A stretch of DNA of 40,461 bases from Streptomyces hayashii (GTDB lineage: Bacteria; Actinomycetota; Actinomycetes; Streptomycetales; Streptomycetaceae), in contig NZ_JAHHIU010000010.1 in the NCBI RefSeq assembly GCF_024539815.1, positions 1 to 40,461 of the forward strand, in the 5' to 3' direction. A program made the position numbers and the translations under genes. Of this stretch, positions 31,977 to 40,183 are shown piece by piece; the stretch's first letter is position 1; each line of letters opens with the position of its first letter. Below the pieces are notes generated by a model that saw nothing but the letters and a program-made list of their open reading frames with translations, searched no databases and was not told where the DNA came from.

Positions 31977-33110
31977 ATGACCACTGACGTCACCATCGTC
32001 GGCGCCGGACTCGGTGGGCTGCTCCTCGCCCGCGTCCTGCACGTCAACGGCATCCCTGCCACCGTCTACGAGGCGGAGGCCTCGCCGACGGCTCGTGCGC
32101 AGGGCGGGATGCTCGACATCCACGACCACAGCGGTCAGCTCGCTCTGCGGGCGGCGGGCCTGACGGACGAGTTCCGCAGCCTCGTCCTGCCCGGCCGCCA
32201 GGCCCTGCGGCTCCTCGACCGTGACGGAACCGTCCTGTTCGAGGAGCCCGACGACGGCACCGGCGGGCGCCCCGAGGTGCAGCGCGCCGAGCTGCGGCAG
32301 ATGCTGCTCGACTCGCTTCCGGCCGACGCCGTCCGGTGGGGCCGCAAGGCGACCGCCGTCCGCTCCCTCGGCGAGGGACGCCACCAGGTGACCTTCGCCG
32401 ACGGCGCCACCGCCGTCACGAGGCTGCTGGTCGGCGCGGACGGCGCATGGTCGCGCGTCCGCCCGCTGCTCTCCACCGCCACACCCCGCTACTTCGGCCG
32501 GTCGTTCGTGGAGACCTACCTGTTCGACTGCGACACCCGGCACCCGGCCGCCGCGAAGGCCGTCGGCGGCGGATCGATGCTGGCCCTCGCCCCGGGCAAG
32601 GGGATCCAGGCCCACCGCGAGAGCGGCGGCACCCTGCACACCTATGCGGCGCTCACCGCACCGCAGGACTGGTTCGCCGCCGTCGACTTCACCGACCCCG
32701 CCGCGGCGATCGCACGCATCGCGCAGGAGTTCGACGGATGGGCGCCGGAGCTCACCGCGCTGATCACCGACAGCGACACCGCGCCCGTCCTGCGCCCCCT
32801 CAACGCGCTGCCCGCCGGACACCGGTGGGACAGGGTGCCCGGGGTGACCCTGCTGGGCGACGCCGCCCATGTGTCGGCCCCGGACGGCGAAGGCGCCAAT
32901 CTGGCCATGTACGACGGCGCCCGGCTCGGCGAGGCCCTCGCCGCGCACCCCGACGACGTCGAGGCGGCGCTCACCGCCTACGAACAGGCCATGTTCCCCC
33001 GCAGCGCCGAGAGCGCCGCCGACGGCGCCCGCCTGCACGAGCTCATGTACGGCGACGACGCCCCCCACGGCCTGATCACCGCGTTCACCCGGGACGAACG
33101 GAGCGCCTGA
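31977..33110 (+). CDS. FAD-dependent monooxygenase, TetX-like
   Basis: A 377-residue flavoprotein. The N-terminal Rossmann motif is VTIVGAGLGGLLLARVLHVNG, then the TetX-type block QGGMLDIHDHSGQLALRAAGL, RAELRQMLLDSLPADAV and the second FAD site GVTLLGDAAHVSAPDGEGANLAMYDG. Close motif agreement with TetX and related aromatic hydroxylases suggests hydroxylation of an aromatic or polyketide-like molecule with NADPH and O2. The ATG follows AAGGA. It stands alone with a ~200-bp upstream region. Whether it inactivates a tetracycline-type drug cannot be told from sequence. Confidence 0.92.
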   Translation: MTTDVTIVGAGLGGLLLARVLHVNGIPATVYEAEASPTARAQGGMLDIHDHSGQLALRAAGLTDEFRSLVLPGRQALRLLDRDGTVLFEEPDDGTGGRPEVQRAELRQMLLDSLPADAVRWGRKATAVRSLGEGRHQVTFADGATAVTRLLVGADGAWSRVRPLLSTATPRYFGRSFVETYLFDCDTRHPAAAKAVGGGSMLALAPGKGIQAHRESGGTLHTYAALTAPQDWFAAVDFTDPAAAIARIAQEFDGWAPELTALITDSDTAPVLRPLNALPAGHRWDRVPGVTLLGDAAHVSAPDGEGANLAMYDGARLGEALAAHPDDVEAALTAYEQAMFPRSAESAADGARLHELMYGDDAPHGLITAFTRDERSA

Positions 33111-33254
33111 CCGGGCGAACGCCGCCGCCGGCCGGGACGCGCCGGGCGGTGACCTGGCAGGCTCCGGCCCCGCGGCGAGTTCCTTGACCATTTCATGAGC
33201 CGTTCGGGTGGCGACGACGTGCATGGGAAACGCCTGGCGGGCAAGGTGCGAAAC

Positions 33255-34838
33255 GTGACACGCGTCGGAATCGTTCTTGTGACTCTGCTCGTCGCTCTCG
33301 GGGCCGTGGCGGCAGCGGTCGGGATCTCGCTCTACTGGCTCCTCGCCGCCGTCCCGCTGCTGCTCCTGGGACTCCTGGGAGCCTGGGACCTGCTGCAGCG
33401 CCGCCACTCGGTGCTGCGCAACTATCCCGTCCTGGGCCATGCCCGCTACCTCATGGAGCGGATCCGTCCGGAACTCCAGCAGTACTTCATCGAGCGGAAC
33501 TACGACGGCCGCCCCTTCGACCGGGACGTGCGCAGCATCGTCTACGAACGGGCGAAGGGCACCGCCGCCGAGGAGCCGTACGGCACCGAACGCGACGTGT
33601 ACCTGCCCGGCTACGAGTTCCTGGTGCCGTCGATGGCGCCCCGCGAGGTGCCCGAGTCGCCGCCGCGCGTGCACATCGGCGGCCCCGACTGCACGCGCCC
33701 CTACGACATGGCCCTGCTCAACGTGTCGGCCATGAGCTTCGGCTCGCTGTCGGCCAACGCCATCCTCGCGCTCAACGGCGGCGCCGCGGCCGGAGGCTTC
33801 GCCCACGACACCGGAGAGGGCGGCCTCTCCGAGTACCACCTGCGCCCCGGGGGCGACATCGTCTGGGAGATCGGCACCGGCTACTTCGGCTGCCGCACCC
33901 GGGACGGCGACTTCGACCCGTCCGAGTTCGCCGACAAGGCCGCGCACGACCACGTCAAGTGCGTGTCCCTGAAACTGTCGCAGGGCGCCAAGCCGGGGAT
34001 CGGAGGAGTCCTGCCGGGGGCGAAGGTCAACGCCGAGATCGCCCGGGTCCGGGACGTGCCCCAGGGGCGGACGGTCGTCTCACCGCCCTACCACAAGGTC
34101 TTCTCCACCCCGCGCGAGCTCGTCCGCTTCATCGCGCACATGCGTGAGCTCGCCGACGGCAAGCCGACCGGGTTCAAACTCTGCGTCGGATCGCGCCGGC
34201 AGTTCCTCGCCGTGTGCAAGGCCATGCTGGAGGAGGGCGTCACTCCCGACTTCGTCATCGTGGACGGCGCCGAGGGAGGCACCGGCGCGGCGCCGCTGGA
34301 GTTCGCCGACCACGTCGGCACCCCGCTCACCGAAGGGCTCCTCACGGTGCACAACGCCCTGGTCGGCACGGGCCTGCGGGACGTGATCAAGGTCGGCGCG
34401 AGCGGCAAGATCGCCACCGGCACCGATCTGGTCAAACGCATGGTCCAGGGCGCCGACTACGGCAACGCCGCACGGGCGATGATGTTCGCCGTCGGCTGCA
34501 TCCAGGCCCAGCGATGCCACACGAACACCTGCCCCACCGGCGTCACGACCCAGGACCCCCGGCGCGCCCGCGCCCTCGACGTCCGCGACAAGACGCCCCG
34601 CGTCCAGCGCTTCCAGGAAGCGACCGTGGCCAGCGCCCTGCAGATCATGGCATCCATGGGCGTCACCGATCCGGCCCAGCTGCGTCCGCACATGCTCCGA
34701 CGGCGCATCGACCCCTACACCGAACGCTCCTACGCGGAGCTGTACGAGTGGCTGGAGCCGGGGCAGCTCCTCGCCGAGCCACCTCTGTCCTGGGCGGCCG
34801 ACTGGAAGGCCGCAGACCCCGACCGATTCACCGTCTGA
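33255..34838 (+). CDS. membrane-anchored FMN/Fe-S glutamate-synthase-like protein
   Basis: A 527-residue protein. Two N-terminal transmembrane helices (VGIVLVTLLVALGAVAAAVG and WLLAAVPLLLLGLLGAWDLL) tether a TIM-barrel like the FMN domain of glutamate synthase. Signatures: NVSAMSFGSLSANAILALNGGA, GGLSEYHLRPGGDIVWEIGTGYFG, LSQGAKPGIGGVLPG, FVIVDGAEGGTGAAP and the Cys cluster VGCIQAQRCHTNTCPTGV that holds a 3Fe-4S centre. The amidotransferase and large GltB domains are absent, so it is a stand-alone FMN-dependent oxidoreductase. I start at GTG with AAGG upstream; an ATG 60 bp earlier is possible. It is 13 bp upstream of a pyruvate-oxidase-like gene. Confidence 0.9.
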   Translation: MTRVGIVLVTLLVALGAVAAAVGISLYWLLAAVPLLLLGLLGAWDLLQRRHSVLRNYPVLGHARYLMERIRPELQQYFIERNYDGRPFDRDVRSIVYERAKGTAAEEPYGTERDVYLPGYEFLVPSMAPREVPESPPRVHIGGPDCTRPYDMALLNVSAMSFGSLSANAILALNGGAAAGGFAHDTGEGGLSEYHLRPGGDIVWEIGTGYFGCRTRDGDFDPSEFADKAAHDHVKCVSLKLSQGAKPGIGGVLPGAKVNAEIARVRDVPQGRTVVSPPYHKVFSTPRELVRFIAHMRELADGKPTGFKLCVGSRRQFLAVCKAMLEEGVTPDFVIVDGAEGGTGAAPLEFADHVGTPLTEGLLTVHNALVGTGLRDVIKVGASGKIATGTDLVKRMVQGADYGNAARAMMFAVGCIQAQRCHTNTCPTGVTTQDPRRARALDVRDKTPRVQRFQEATVASALQIMASMGVTDPAQLRPHMLRRRIDPYTERSYAELYEWLEPGQLLAEPPLSWAADWKAADPDRFTV

Positions 34839-34851
34839 ACTGGAGTGCCAA

Positions 34852-36615
34852 GTGGCCCGTACCGTTGCCCGTGTCATCGTGGACGCACTGAGCGAACTCG
34901 GCGTACGCCAGGTCTTCGGCGTCGTGGGAGACGCGCTCAACCCCGTGACCGACGCCATCCGCACCACCGAAGGGCTGGAATGGGTGAGCTGTCGGCACGA
35001 GGAGGCGGCGGCTTTCGCCGCGAGCGCCCAGTCGCAGCTCAGCGACACGCTCGGCGTCTGCATGGGCACCGTCGGACCCGGTTCCGTCCACCTGCTCAAC
35101 GGGCTGTACGACGCGGCGAAGAGCCGTACCCCGGTGCTGGCCATCGCCGGCCAGGTGCCCCTCGCGGAACTGGGCAGCGACTACTTCCAGGAGGTCGACA
35201 ACGACGCCCTCTTCAGCGACGTGGCCGTCTTCCGCGCCACCATCACCTCGCCCGACCAGCTGCCGCAGATGCTGGAGACGGCGGTGCGCAACGCCCTGGG
35301 CCGCAAGGGCGTCGCCGTCCTGACCGTCCCCGGCGACCTGGGGGAACAGGAACTGACCGCCGACCGCCCGGCGCGCTTCTCCCTGAACCCGCCCCTGAGC
35401 CGCCCCGACGAGTCGGCCGTGGGCCGGGCCGTGGAGCTCCTCGACGGCGCCGAACGGGTCACCCTGCTCGTCGGCCAGGGCGCGCGCGGCGCACGCGCCG
35501 ACGTACTGGCGCTGGCCGACCGCCTGGCCGCGCCGATGGTGCTCACCCTGAAGGCCAAGGCCGGTTTCGAGGGCGACGCCAACCCCTTCCAGGTCGGCCA
35601 GACGGGCCTGATCGGCAACCCGGCGGCCGCGTCGGCGCTCCAGGACGCGGACACGCTCCTGCTGCTCGGCACCGACTTCCCCTACCGGGACTGGTATCCC
35701 GAGGGCCGGACCGTCATCCAGGTGGACACCGAGGCCGCGCACATCGGGCGCCGGGTGCCCGTCGAGGTCGGGCTCGTCGGCGACACCGGCGCCACCGTGC
35801 GCGACATCCTGGCCCGACTCCACGTCGCGCCCGCCGGGACCGAGGGCGCGCGCGACCGCTCGCACCTGGACAAGGCCCGCGAACGCTTCGACAAGTGGCG
35901 CGCCGGACAGGCCCGGCTGGCCGACCCCTCGCACGACAAGGGTCTCGTGGGCCGCGTCCGCTCCGCCCTGGACAACCGCGGTCACGACATCCGCCCGGAG
36001 GCGCTGGCCGCCCTCGTGGACCGGATCGCCGCCGACGACGCCGTCTTCACCTCCGACACGGGCATGGCCACGGTGTGGCTCTCCCGCTTCGTCGAGATGC
36101 GCGGGGAGCGGCGGCTGATCGGCTCCTACAACCTCGGCTCCATGGCCAACGCCATGCCCCAGGCCCTCGGCGCCCAGTGCCTGGACCGTGAGCGTCAGGT
36201 CGTGGCGTTCTGCGGCGACGGGGGGCTCAGCATGCTCCTCGGCGACCTGATGACGCTCAAGACGCACCGCCTTCCCGTCAAGCTGGTCGTCTTCGACAAC
36301 CGCCGGCTCGGCATGGTGAAGCTGGAGCAGGAACAGGCCGGCCTCCCCGAGTTCGGCACGGTGCTGGACAACCCCGACTTCGCGGCCGTCGCCGAGGCCA
36401 TGGGCATCACCGGCATCCGCGTGAGCGACGCGTCCCACCTGGAGGACGCCGTGCGCCGCGCTTTCGACACCCCCGGCCCCGTGCTGCTGGACGTCCTCAC
36501 CAACCCCGACGAGATCGCCGTCCCGGCCAAGCCCACCGTGGAGCAGGGCTGGGGATTCGCCGTGGCCAAGGTGAAGGAGGTCGTACGCAGCCACGGCGAC
36601 GCCGGCGACGACTGA
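34852..36615 (+). CDS. ThDP-dependent pyruvate oxidase-type enzyme (PoxB-like)
   Basis: A 587-residue thiamine-diphosphate enzyme. The activating Glu lies in VSCRHEEAAAFAASAQSQL, the FAD/nucleotide-binding middle domain covers ~190-340 (VTLLVGQGARGARADVLALAD), and the ThDP/Mg motif is FCGDGGLSMLLGDLMTLKTH...VVFDN (GDG…N). The layout matches pyruvate:quinone oxidoreductase or pyruvate oxidase more than acetolactate synthase; the long C-terminal piece after residue 540 may be the membrane-recruitment part seen in PoxB. The GTG follows GGAG. Thirteen bases separate it from the FMN gene, so the pair is probably one operon, possibly feeding electrons to quinone. Confidence 0.9.
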   Translation: MARTVARVIVDALSELGVRQVFGVVGDALNPVTDAIRTTEGLEWVSCRHEEAAAFAASAQSQLSDTLGVCMGTVGPGSVHLLNGLYDAAKSRTPVLAIAGQVPLAELGSDYFQEVDNDALFSDVAVFRATITSPDQLPQMLETAVRNALGRKGVAVLTVPGDLGEQELTADRPARFSLNPPLSRPDESAVGRAVELLDGAERVTLLVGQGARGARADVLALADRLAAPMVLTLKAKAGFEGDANPFQVGQTGLIGNPAAASALQDADTLLLLGTDFPYRDWYPEGRTVIQVDTEAAHIGRRVPVEVGLVGDTGATVRDILARLHVAPAGTEGARDRSHLDKARERFDKWRAGQARLADPSHDKGLVGRVRSALDNRGHDIRPEALAALVDRIAADDAVFTSDTGMATVWLSRFVEMRGERRLIGSYNLGSMANAMPQALGAQCLDRERQVVAFCGDGGLSMLLGDLMTLKTHRLPVKLVVFDNRRLGMVKLEQEQAGLPEFGTVLDNPDFAAVAEAMGITGIRVSDASHLEDAVRRAFDTPGPVLLDVLTNPDEIAVPAKPTVEQGWGFAVAKVKEVVRSHGDAGDD

Positions 36616-36707
36616 GAGGGGAGCGGGACGCGGCCCCCGCGTGGCGCGGAATCGCGGGGCGGCGGCCCTCCGCTCCGGGCCCCGGGAAACCGGTCGGAAG
36701 AACACAG

Positions 36708-36732
36708 GCATGCATGCCGGGACCCGGGGTAG
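36708..36732 (+). promoter_or_regulatory. Candidate SigB/SigF-type promoter of the sigma gene
   Basis: GCAT, 15 bp, GGGTAG, about 60 bp before the sigma ATG. The -35 tetramer and spacing equal those upstream of the HATPase gene. It implies positive autoregulation of the sigma factor. Confidence 0.6.
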
Positions 36733-36794
36733 ACGCGGTCATGCCGGAGCAGTGACCGGCGCGAACGAAGCTGATCGACAGGGAGGGGCAGATC

Positions 36795-37637
36795 ATGTTG
36801 ACGACGACCGCGTCGGCTGCTGGGCGGACCGTGGAGGTTCCGGAGATCGCGGATCCGTCCAAGGTGGCGCCGAAGGACGCGCGGGAGTTGTCGAAGGTGT
36901 TCTTCGACCAGCTCACGGTGCTGGAGGAGGGGACGCCCGAATACCAGTACGCCCGCAACACGCTCATCGAGATGAACATGTCCCTGGTCCGCTACGCCGC
37001 CGGCCGCTTCCGCAGCCGTGGACCGGAGGAGATGGAGGACATCGTCCAGGTCGGCATGATCGGCCTGATCAAGGCGATCGACCGGTTCGAGCTCACCCGC
37101 GAGGTCGAGTTCACCTCTTTCGCCGTGCCGTACATCGTGGGCGAGATCAAGCGCTTCTTCCGCGACACCTCCTGGGCCGTGCATGTGCCGCGCCGGCTCC
37201 AGGAAGCGCGCGTCCAGCTGGCCCGCGCCAACGAGGAGCTGCGCAGCCGACTGGGCCGGACGCCGACCACCAGGGAACTCTCCGAGCTGATGAGCCTGCC
37301 GGAGGAGGAGGTCGTCGACGCCCAGCTGGCGTCCAACGGGTACCGGTCCGCCTCGCTGGACGCGGCGATCAGCGGCAACGACGACGGCGAGTCCGCGCTC
37401 GCGGACTTCATCGGCAACGAGGACGCCGCCCTCGGTCTGGTCGAGGACTTCCACGCCCTCGCGCCGATGATCGCCGAGCTCGACGAGCGGGACCGCCAGA
37501 TCATCCACTGGCGCTTCGTCGAGGAGCTGACCCAGAAGGAGATCGGCGAGCGTCTGGGCGTCTCCCAGATGCACGTCTCCCGCCTGATCACCCGCATGCT
37601 GACCCGCCTGCGGGAAGGAATGCTCACCACCCGGTGA
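36795..37637 (+). CDS. SigB/SigF/SigG-family RNA polymerase sigma factor
   Basis: A 280-residue group 3 sigma factor. Region 2 runs NMSLVRYAAGRFRSRGPEEMEDIVQVGMIGLIKAIDRFELTREVEFTSFAVPYIVGEIKRFFRDTSWAVHVPRR. Region 3 follows (RLQEARVQLARANEELRSRLGRTPTTRELSELMSLP) and region 4 is ELTQKEIGERLGVSQMHVSRLITRMLTRLRE. The N-terminus has a ~30-residue leader. GGGAGGGG precedes the ATG. Such factors serve general, osmotic and oxidative stress and are held by HATPase anti-sigmas; the candidate partners are ~10 kb upstream. A 12-bp terminator hairpin follows. Confidence 0.95.
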   Translation: MLTTTASAAGRTVEVPEIADPSKVAPKDARELSKVFFDQLTVLEEGTPEYQYARNTLIEMNMSLVRYAAGRFRSRGPEEMEDIVQVGMIGLIKAIDRFELTREVEFTSFAVPYIVGEIKRFFRDTSWAVHVPRRLQEARVQLARANEELRSRLGRTPTTRELSELMSLPEEEVVDAQLASNGYRSASLDAAISGNDDGESALADFIGNEDAALGLVEDFHALAPMIAELDERDRQIIHWRFVEELTQKEIGERLGVSQMHVSRLITRMLTRLREGMLTTR

Positions 37638-37693
37638 GGGACTCGGGCGTCGCCGCGCCGGAGCGCGGAGGGCGCACGCCGCAGGGACGGACC

Positions 37694-37734
37694 GGCCCCG
37701 CCGGCGCCGGATCGGTCCGGTTGCCGGCGGGGCC
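37694..37734 (+). terminator. Terminator after the sigma gene
   Basis: Perfect 12-bp stem GGCCCCGCCGGC (37694-37705) with its complement (37723-37734) around a 17-nt loop, followed by CTTCGT. Confidence 0.8.
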
Positions 37735-37813
37735 CTTCGTGCTCCTCGGACCGCCGCGCGCGAGGCGGACGGTCACGGCAACTCCCTTACCGGGGCTGCC
37801 CCTTCATCAGCTT

Positions 37814-37860
37814 CTACAGTGATGTAGATTTCAGGTCCGGGCCGCGACGGCCCGGACCTG
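37814..37860 (+). promoter_or_regulatory. CTACA/TGTAG palindrome and 13-bp hairpin in the TerD leader
   Basis: CTACA-GTGA-TGTAG (37814-37827) is a small inverted repeat in an AT-richer patch that probably includes the promoter -10. Directly after it comes a perfect 13-bp stem, CAGGTCCGGGCCG (37832-37844) and complement (37848-37860) with a 3-nt loop CGA. The ribosome site AAGGAG and GTG of the TerD gene follow 9-23 bp later, so the stem lies in the leader and not at a transcript end. Confidence 0.6.
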
Positions 37861-37882
37861 TCGTACGACGAAGGAGTTCACC

Positions 37883-38458
37883 GTGGGAGTTTCCCTGTCC
37901 AAGGGCGGCAACGTCTCACTCAACAAGGAGGCGCCGGGCCTGACGGCGGTCCTCGTCGGCCTGGGTTGGGACGTGCGCACCACGACGGGCACCGATTACG
38001 ACCTCGATGCCTCGGCCCTGCTTCTCGACGCGTCCGGCAAGGTCCTGTCCGACCGGCACTTCGTCTTCTACAACAATCTGTCCAGCCCCGACGGTTCGGT
38101 CGAGCACACCGGCGACAACCTGACCGGCGAGGGCGAGGGCGACGACGAGTCCGTCAAGGTGAATCTCGCGGCCGTGCCCGCCGAGGTCGACCGGATCGTC
38201 TTCCCGGTGTCCATCCACGACGCCGAGAGCCGCGGCCAGAGCTTCGGCCAGGTCCGCAACGCCTTCATCCGGGTCGTCAACCAGGCCGGCGGGGCCGAGA
38301 TCGCCCGCTACGACCTGTCCGAGGACGCCTCGACGGAGACGGCCATGGTGTTCGGCGAGCTCTACCGCAACGGCGGCGAGTGGAAGTTCCGCGCCGTCGG
38401 CCAGGGCTACGCCTCCGGACTGGCGGGCATCGCCGCGGACTTCGGCGTCAACGTCTGA
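37883..38458 (+). CDS. TerD family protein
   Basis: A 191-residue TerD domain protein, complete. It starts [30 protein letters not shown] and has the Asp-rich calcium-binding motifs [17 protein letters not shown] and [23 protein letters not shown], then [23 protein letters not shown]. These proteins act in tellurite, DNA-damage and envelope stress and bind Ca2+. The GTG start follows AAGGAG at 6 bp. The gene stands alone between a terminator and a bidirectional terminator. A strong hairpin occupies its leader. Confidence 0.95.
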   Translation: MGVSLSKGGNVSLNKEAPGLTAVLVGLGWDVRTTTGTDYDLDASALLLDASGKVLSDRHFVFYNNLSSPDGSVEHTGDNLTGEGEGDDESVKVNLAAVPAEVDRIVFPVSIHDAESRGQSFGQVRNAFIRVVNQAGGAEIARYDLSEDASTETAMVFGELYRNGGEWKFRAVGQGYASGLAGIAADFGVNV

Positions 38459-38476
38459 TCCGACCCCCTGCCGGGC

Positions 38477-38529
38477 CCGCCCGCCGACCTGCCGCCCGCA
38501 CACCGTGCGAGGGCGGGGTCGGCGGGCGG
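38477..38529. terminator. Bidirectional terminator after the TerD gene
   Basis: CCGCCCGCCGACC (38477-38489) pairs with GGTCGGCGGGCGG (38517-38529), 13 bp perfect. A second stem (CCGCCC-GCAC with GTGC..GGGCGG) fills the loop. It lies between the convergent TerD and EEP genes. Confidence 0.8.
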
Positions 38530-38581
38530 CGCCGCAGAGGCGGTCCGGCCTCCCGTCGCGTCCGCGGCGGCGAGCCCCGGG

Positions 38582-38607
38582 CGGCGACGGCCCGCGGGCC
38601 GTCGCCG
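38582..38607 (-). terminator. 26-bp perfect palindrome after the EEP gene
   Basis: CGGCGACGGCCCG followed directly by its reverse complement. It starts 20 bp beyond the EEP stop codon on the minus strand and is probably that gene's own terminator. Confidence 0.7.
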
Positions 38608-38627
38608 GGCGTTCGGGCGGGGGCGGG

Positions 38628-39992
38628 TCAGCGCTTGGTGTAGAGGAGACCGAGTTTGTCCAGCTCGTCGGCGGCGCGGCCGTGGAATCCGGCGACCTGC
38701 CATCCCGACGGCGCGGTGCGCGTCACGCAGTCGGAGGTGGCCGTCCCGCCGGCCAGGCTTCGGCCGAGGTTGGTGGTGAACTTGGCGTAGAAGATCCGGG
38801 TCAGGCCGTCCTTCTGGCCTTGGCAGAGCTGTGCCGAGGTGACGTACTCCCCGCTGCCGAGGGTGAGGGTGGACGCCGTCCCGCCGGTGCCGCCGTGGGT
38901 GAGGACCTGGCCGTTGCCGAGAGTCAGGCTCACGCCGTCGACGCGGGCGCCGCTGCGCAGCGACAGGCTGACAGCGCGCGCGCCCGCCGGTACGGCGTCG
39001 ATGTCGTTGTAGTAGTCGCCGTGGGGGCCGCCGAACTGGTCGCTGAGCTGGTAGTCGGGGTTGCGGGTCCAGGTGAAGCCGACGGTGATGGGGTCGTGGT
39101 CGGAGAGCATGAGGCCGGCGTCGGTGAGGAACTTGGCGTGCTCGTTGTTGTAGGCGGTGGCGTCGAGGGAGACGAGTGTGCTGCCGCGGTAGAGGACTTT
39201 GTCGACGACTTCGCAGGTGTTGGGGACGGTGGGGCCGCTCTGGTCGCAGACGAGGGCGTCGGCGCCCTTGGCGGGCGGGGTGCCGCCGCGGATGAGCTCG
39301 ACCCAGGCGTCGGTGAGTCCGTTGGCGGCGGCGAACTCGGCGATGGTGTCGCCGCTGCGGGTGTAGCGGGTGTTGGTGTCGCCCATGACGACGACGGCGT
39401 TGCCCGCGGAGTGGGTCTTGATGAAGGCGGTGAGCTGGTCGAGGTTGTCGGCGCGGGAGGCGAGGTCGCCGGGGTTGGTGCCGGCGTTGGTGTGCAGGTT
39501 GTAGAAGTCGACGTAGACGCCTTCGGCGAGGCGTTGGCGGGTGAAGGTGAAGCCCTTGGGGGTGAGGCAGTCGCCGGAGTCGATCTGGCAGGAGTTCCAG
39601 TGCACGCGCTCGAAGTCGTCGGCGTCGTAGGGGAGTTTGGACAGGGTGTTGAGTCCGCTGCCGATGCCCGCGCCGCCGCTGGTGGGGGTGCGGTAGGGGT
39701 GTGCGGTGTCGCCGGCGTAGAGGTAGGAGTGGTAGTTGAAGTCCTCTTCGACGTGCACGATGTCGTAGGGGGCGATGCGTCGGCCGATGGCCGTGGTGCT
39801 GGTGTCGCGCGGCGTCGAGGCGCTGGAGATGATCTCGGGCAGGCCCGCCACGTTGTAGCTGAGCACGTTGAAGCCGCCCGAGTCCGCGGCCGCCGTGTTC
39901 GTGGTGGTCGCTGCGGCCGCCGCGGCGGGCGCGGAGACGGCGAGGCCGCCGAGCGTGGCGGCCGCCGCCAGGCAGGCGAGGAGTCTGCGCAT
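38628..39992 (-). CDS. secreted EEP-fold nuclease/phosphatase with jacalin-like C-terminus
   Basis: A 454-residue secreted protein. The signal peptide MRRLLACLAAAATLGGLAVS ends near residue 28. An endonuclease/exonuclease/phosphatase domain follows: FNVLSYNVAGLPE, YDIVHVEEDFNYHS (Mg-binding Glu), DFYNLHTNAG, VVVMGDTNTRYTR and LSDHDPITVGF (catalytic Asp-His). Two Cys pairs (NSCQIDSGDC, ALVCDQ..NTCEVV) stabilise it. From residue ~315 (YQLSDQFGGPHGDYYNDID) to the end is a jacalin-like beta-prism that may bind sugars. The domain resembles sphingomyelinase or DNase-like EEP proteins; the substrate is open. An AGGAG lies 10 bp before the ATG. Confidence 0.88.
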   Translation of the reverse strand: MRRLLACLAAAATLGGLAVSAPAAAAAATTTNTAAADSGGFNVLSYNVAGLPEIISSASTPRDTSTTAIGRRIAPYDIVHVEEDFNYHSYLYAGDTAHPYRTPTSGGAGIGSGLNTLSKLPYDADDFERVHWNSCQIDSGDCLTPKGFTFTRQRLAEGVYVDFYNLHTNAGTNPGDLASRADNLDQLTAFIKTHSAGNAVVVMGDTNTRYTRSGDTIAEFAAANGLTDAWVELIRGGTPPAKGADALVCDQSGPTVPNTCEVVDKVLYRGSTLVSLDATAYNNEHAKFLTDAGLMLSDHDPITVGFTWTRNPDYQLSDQFGGPHGDYYNDIDAVPAGARAVSLSLRSGARVDGVSLTLGNGQVLTHGGTGGTASTLTLGSGEYVTSAQLCQGQKDGLTRIFYAKFTTNLGRSLAGGTATSDCVTRTAPSGWQVAGFHGRAADELDKLGLLYTKR

Positions 39993-40183
39993 GCGGGAGT
40001 GTCTCCTGGGGAGTGAAAGCGGTTGCGGGGGAGCGGATCCGAAGTTACCGCCGGTTACCCAACTTGTCGTGCCCCCGGCAAAACTTTCCCCGCGCTCTTG
40101 TCCCGCCCGTGGGCGCGGCGTCGGCGCTCGTTTCCGCGGCGTTCGCCGTGGGCACTCGCGAGGGCGAGGCCGGGAGGTGGCTC

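Noticed and set aside
38505..40016. 503-codon plus-strand open frame rich in Val and Gly
   Set aside because: Exact antisense of the EEP gene, whose signal peptide and catalytic motifs are clear. The Val/Gly richness reflects codon bias on the opposite strand.
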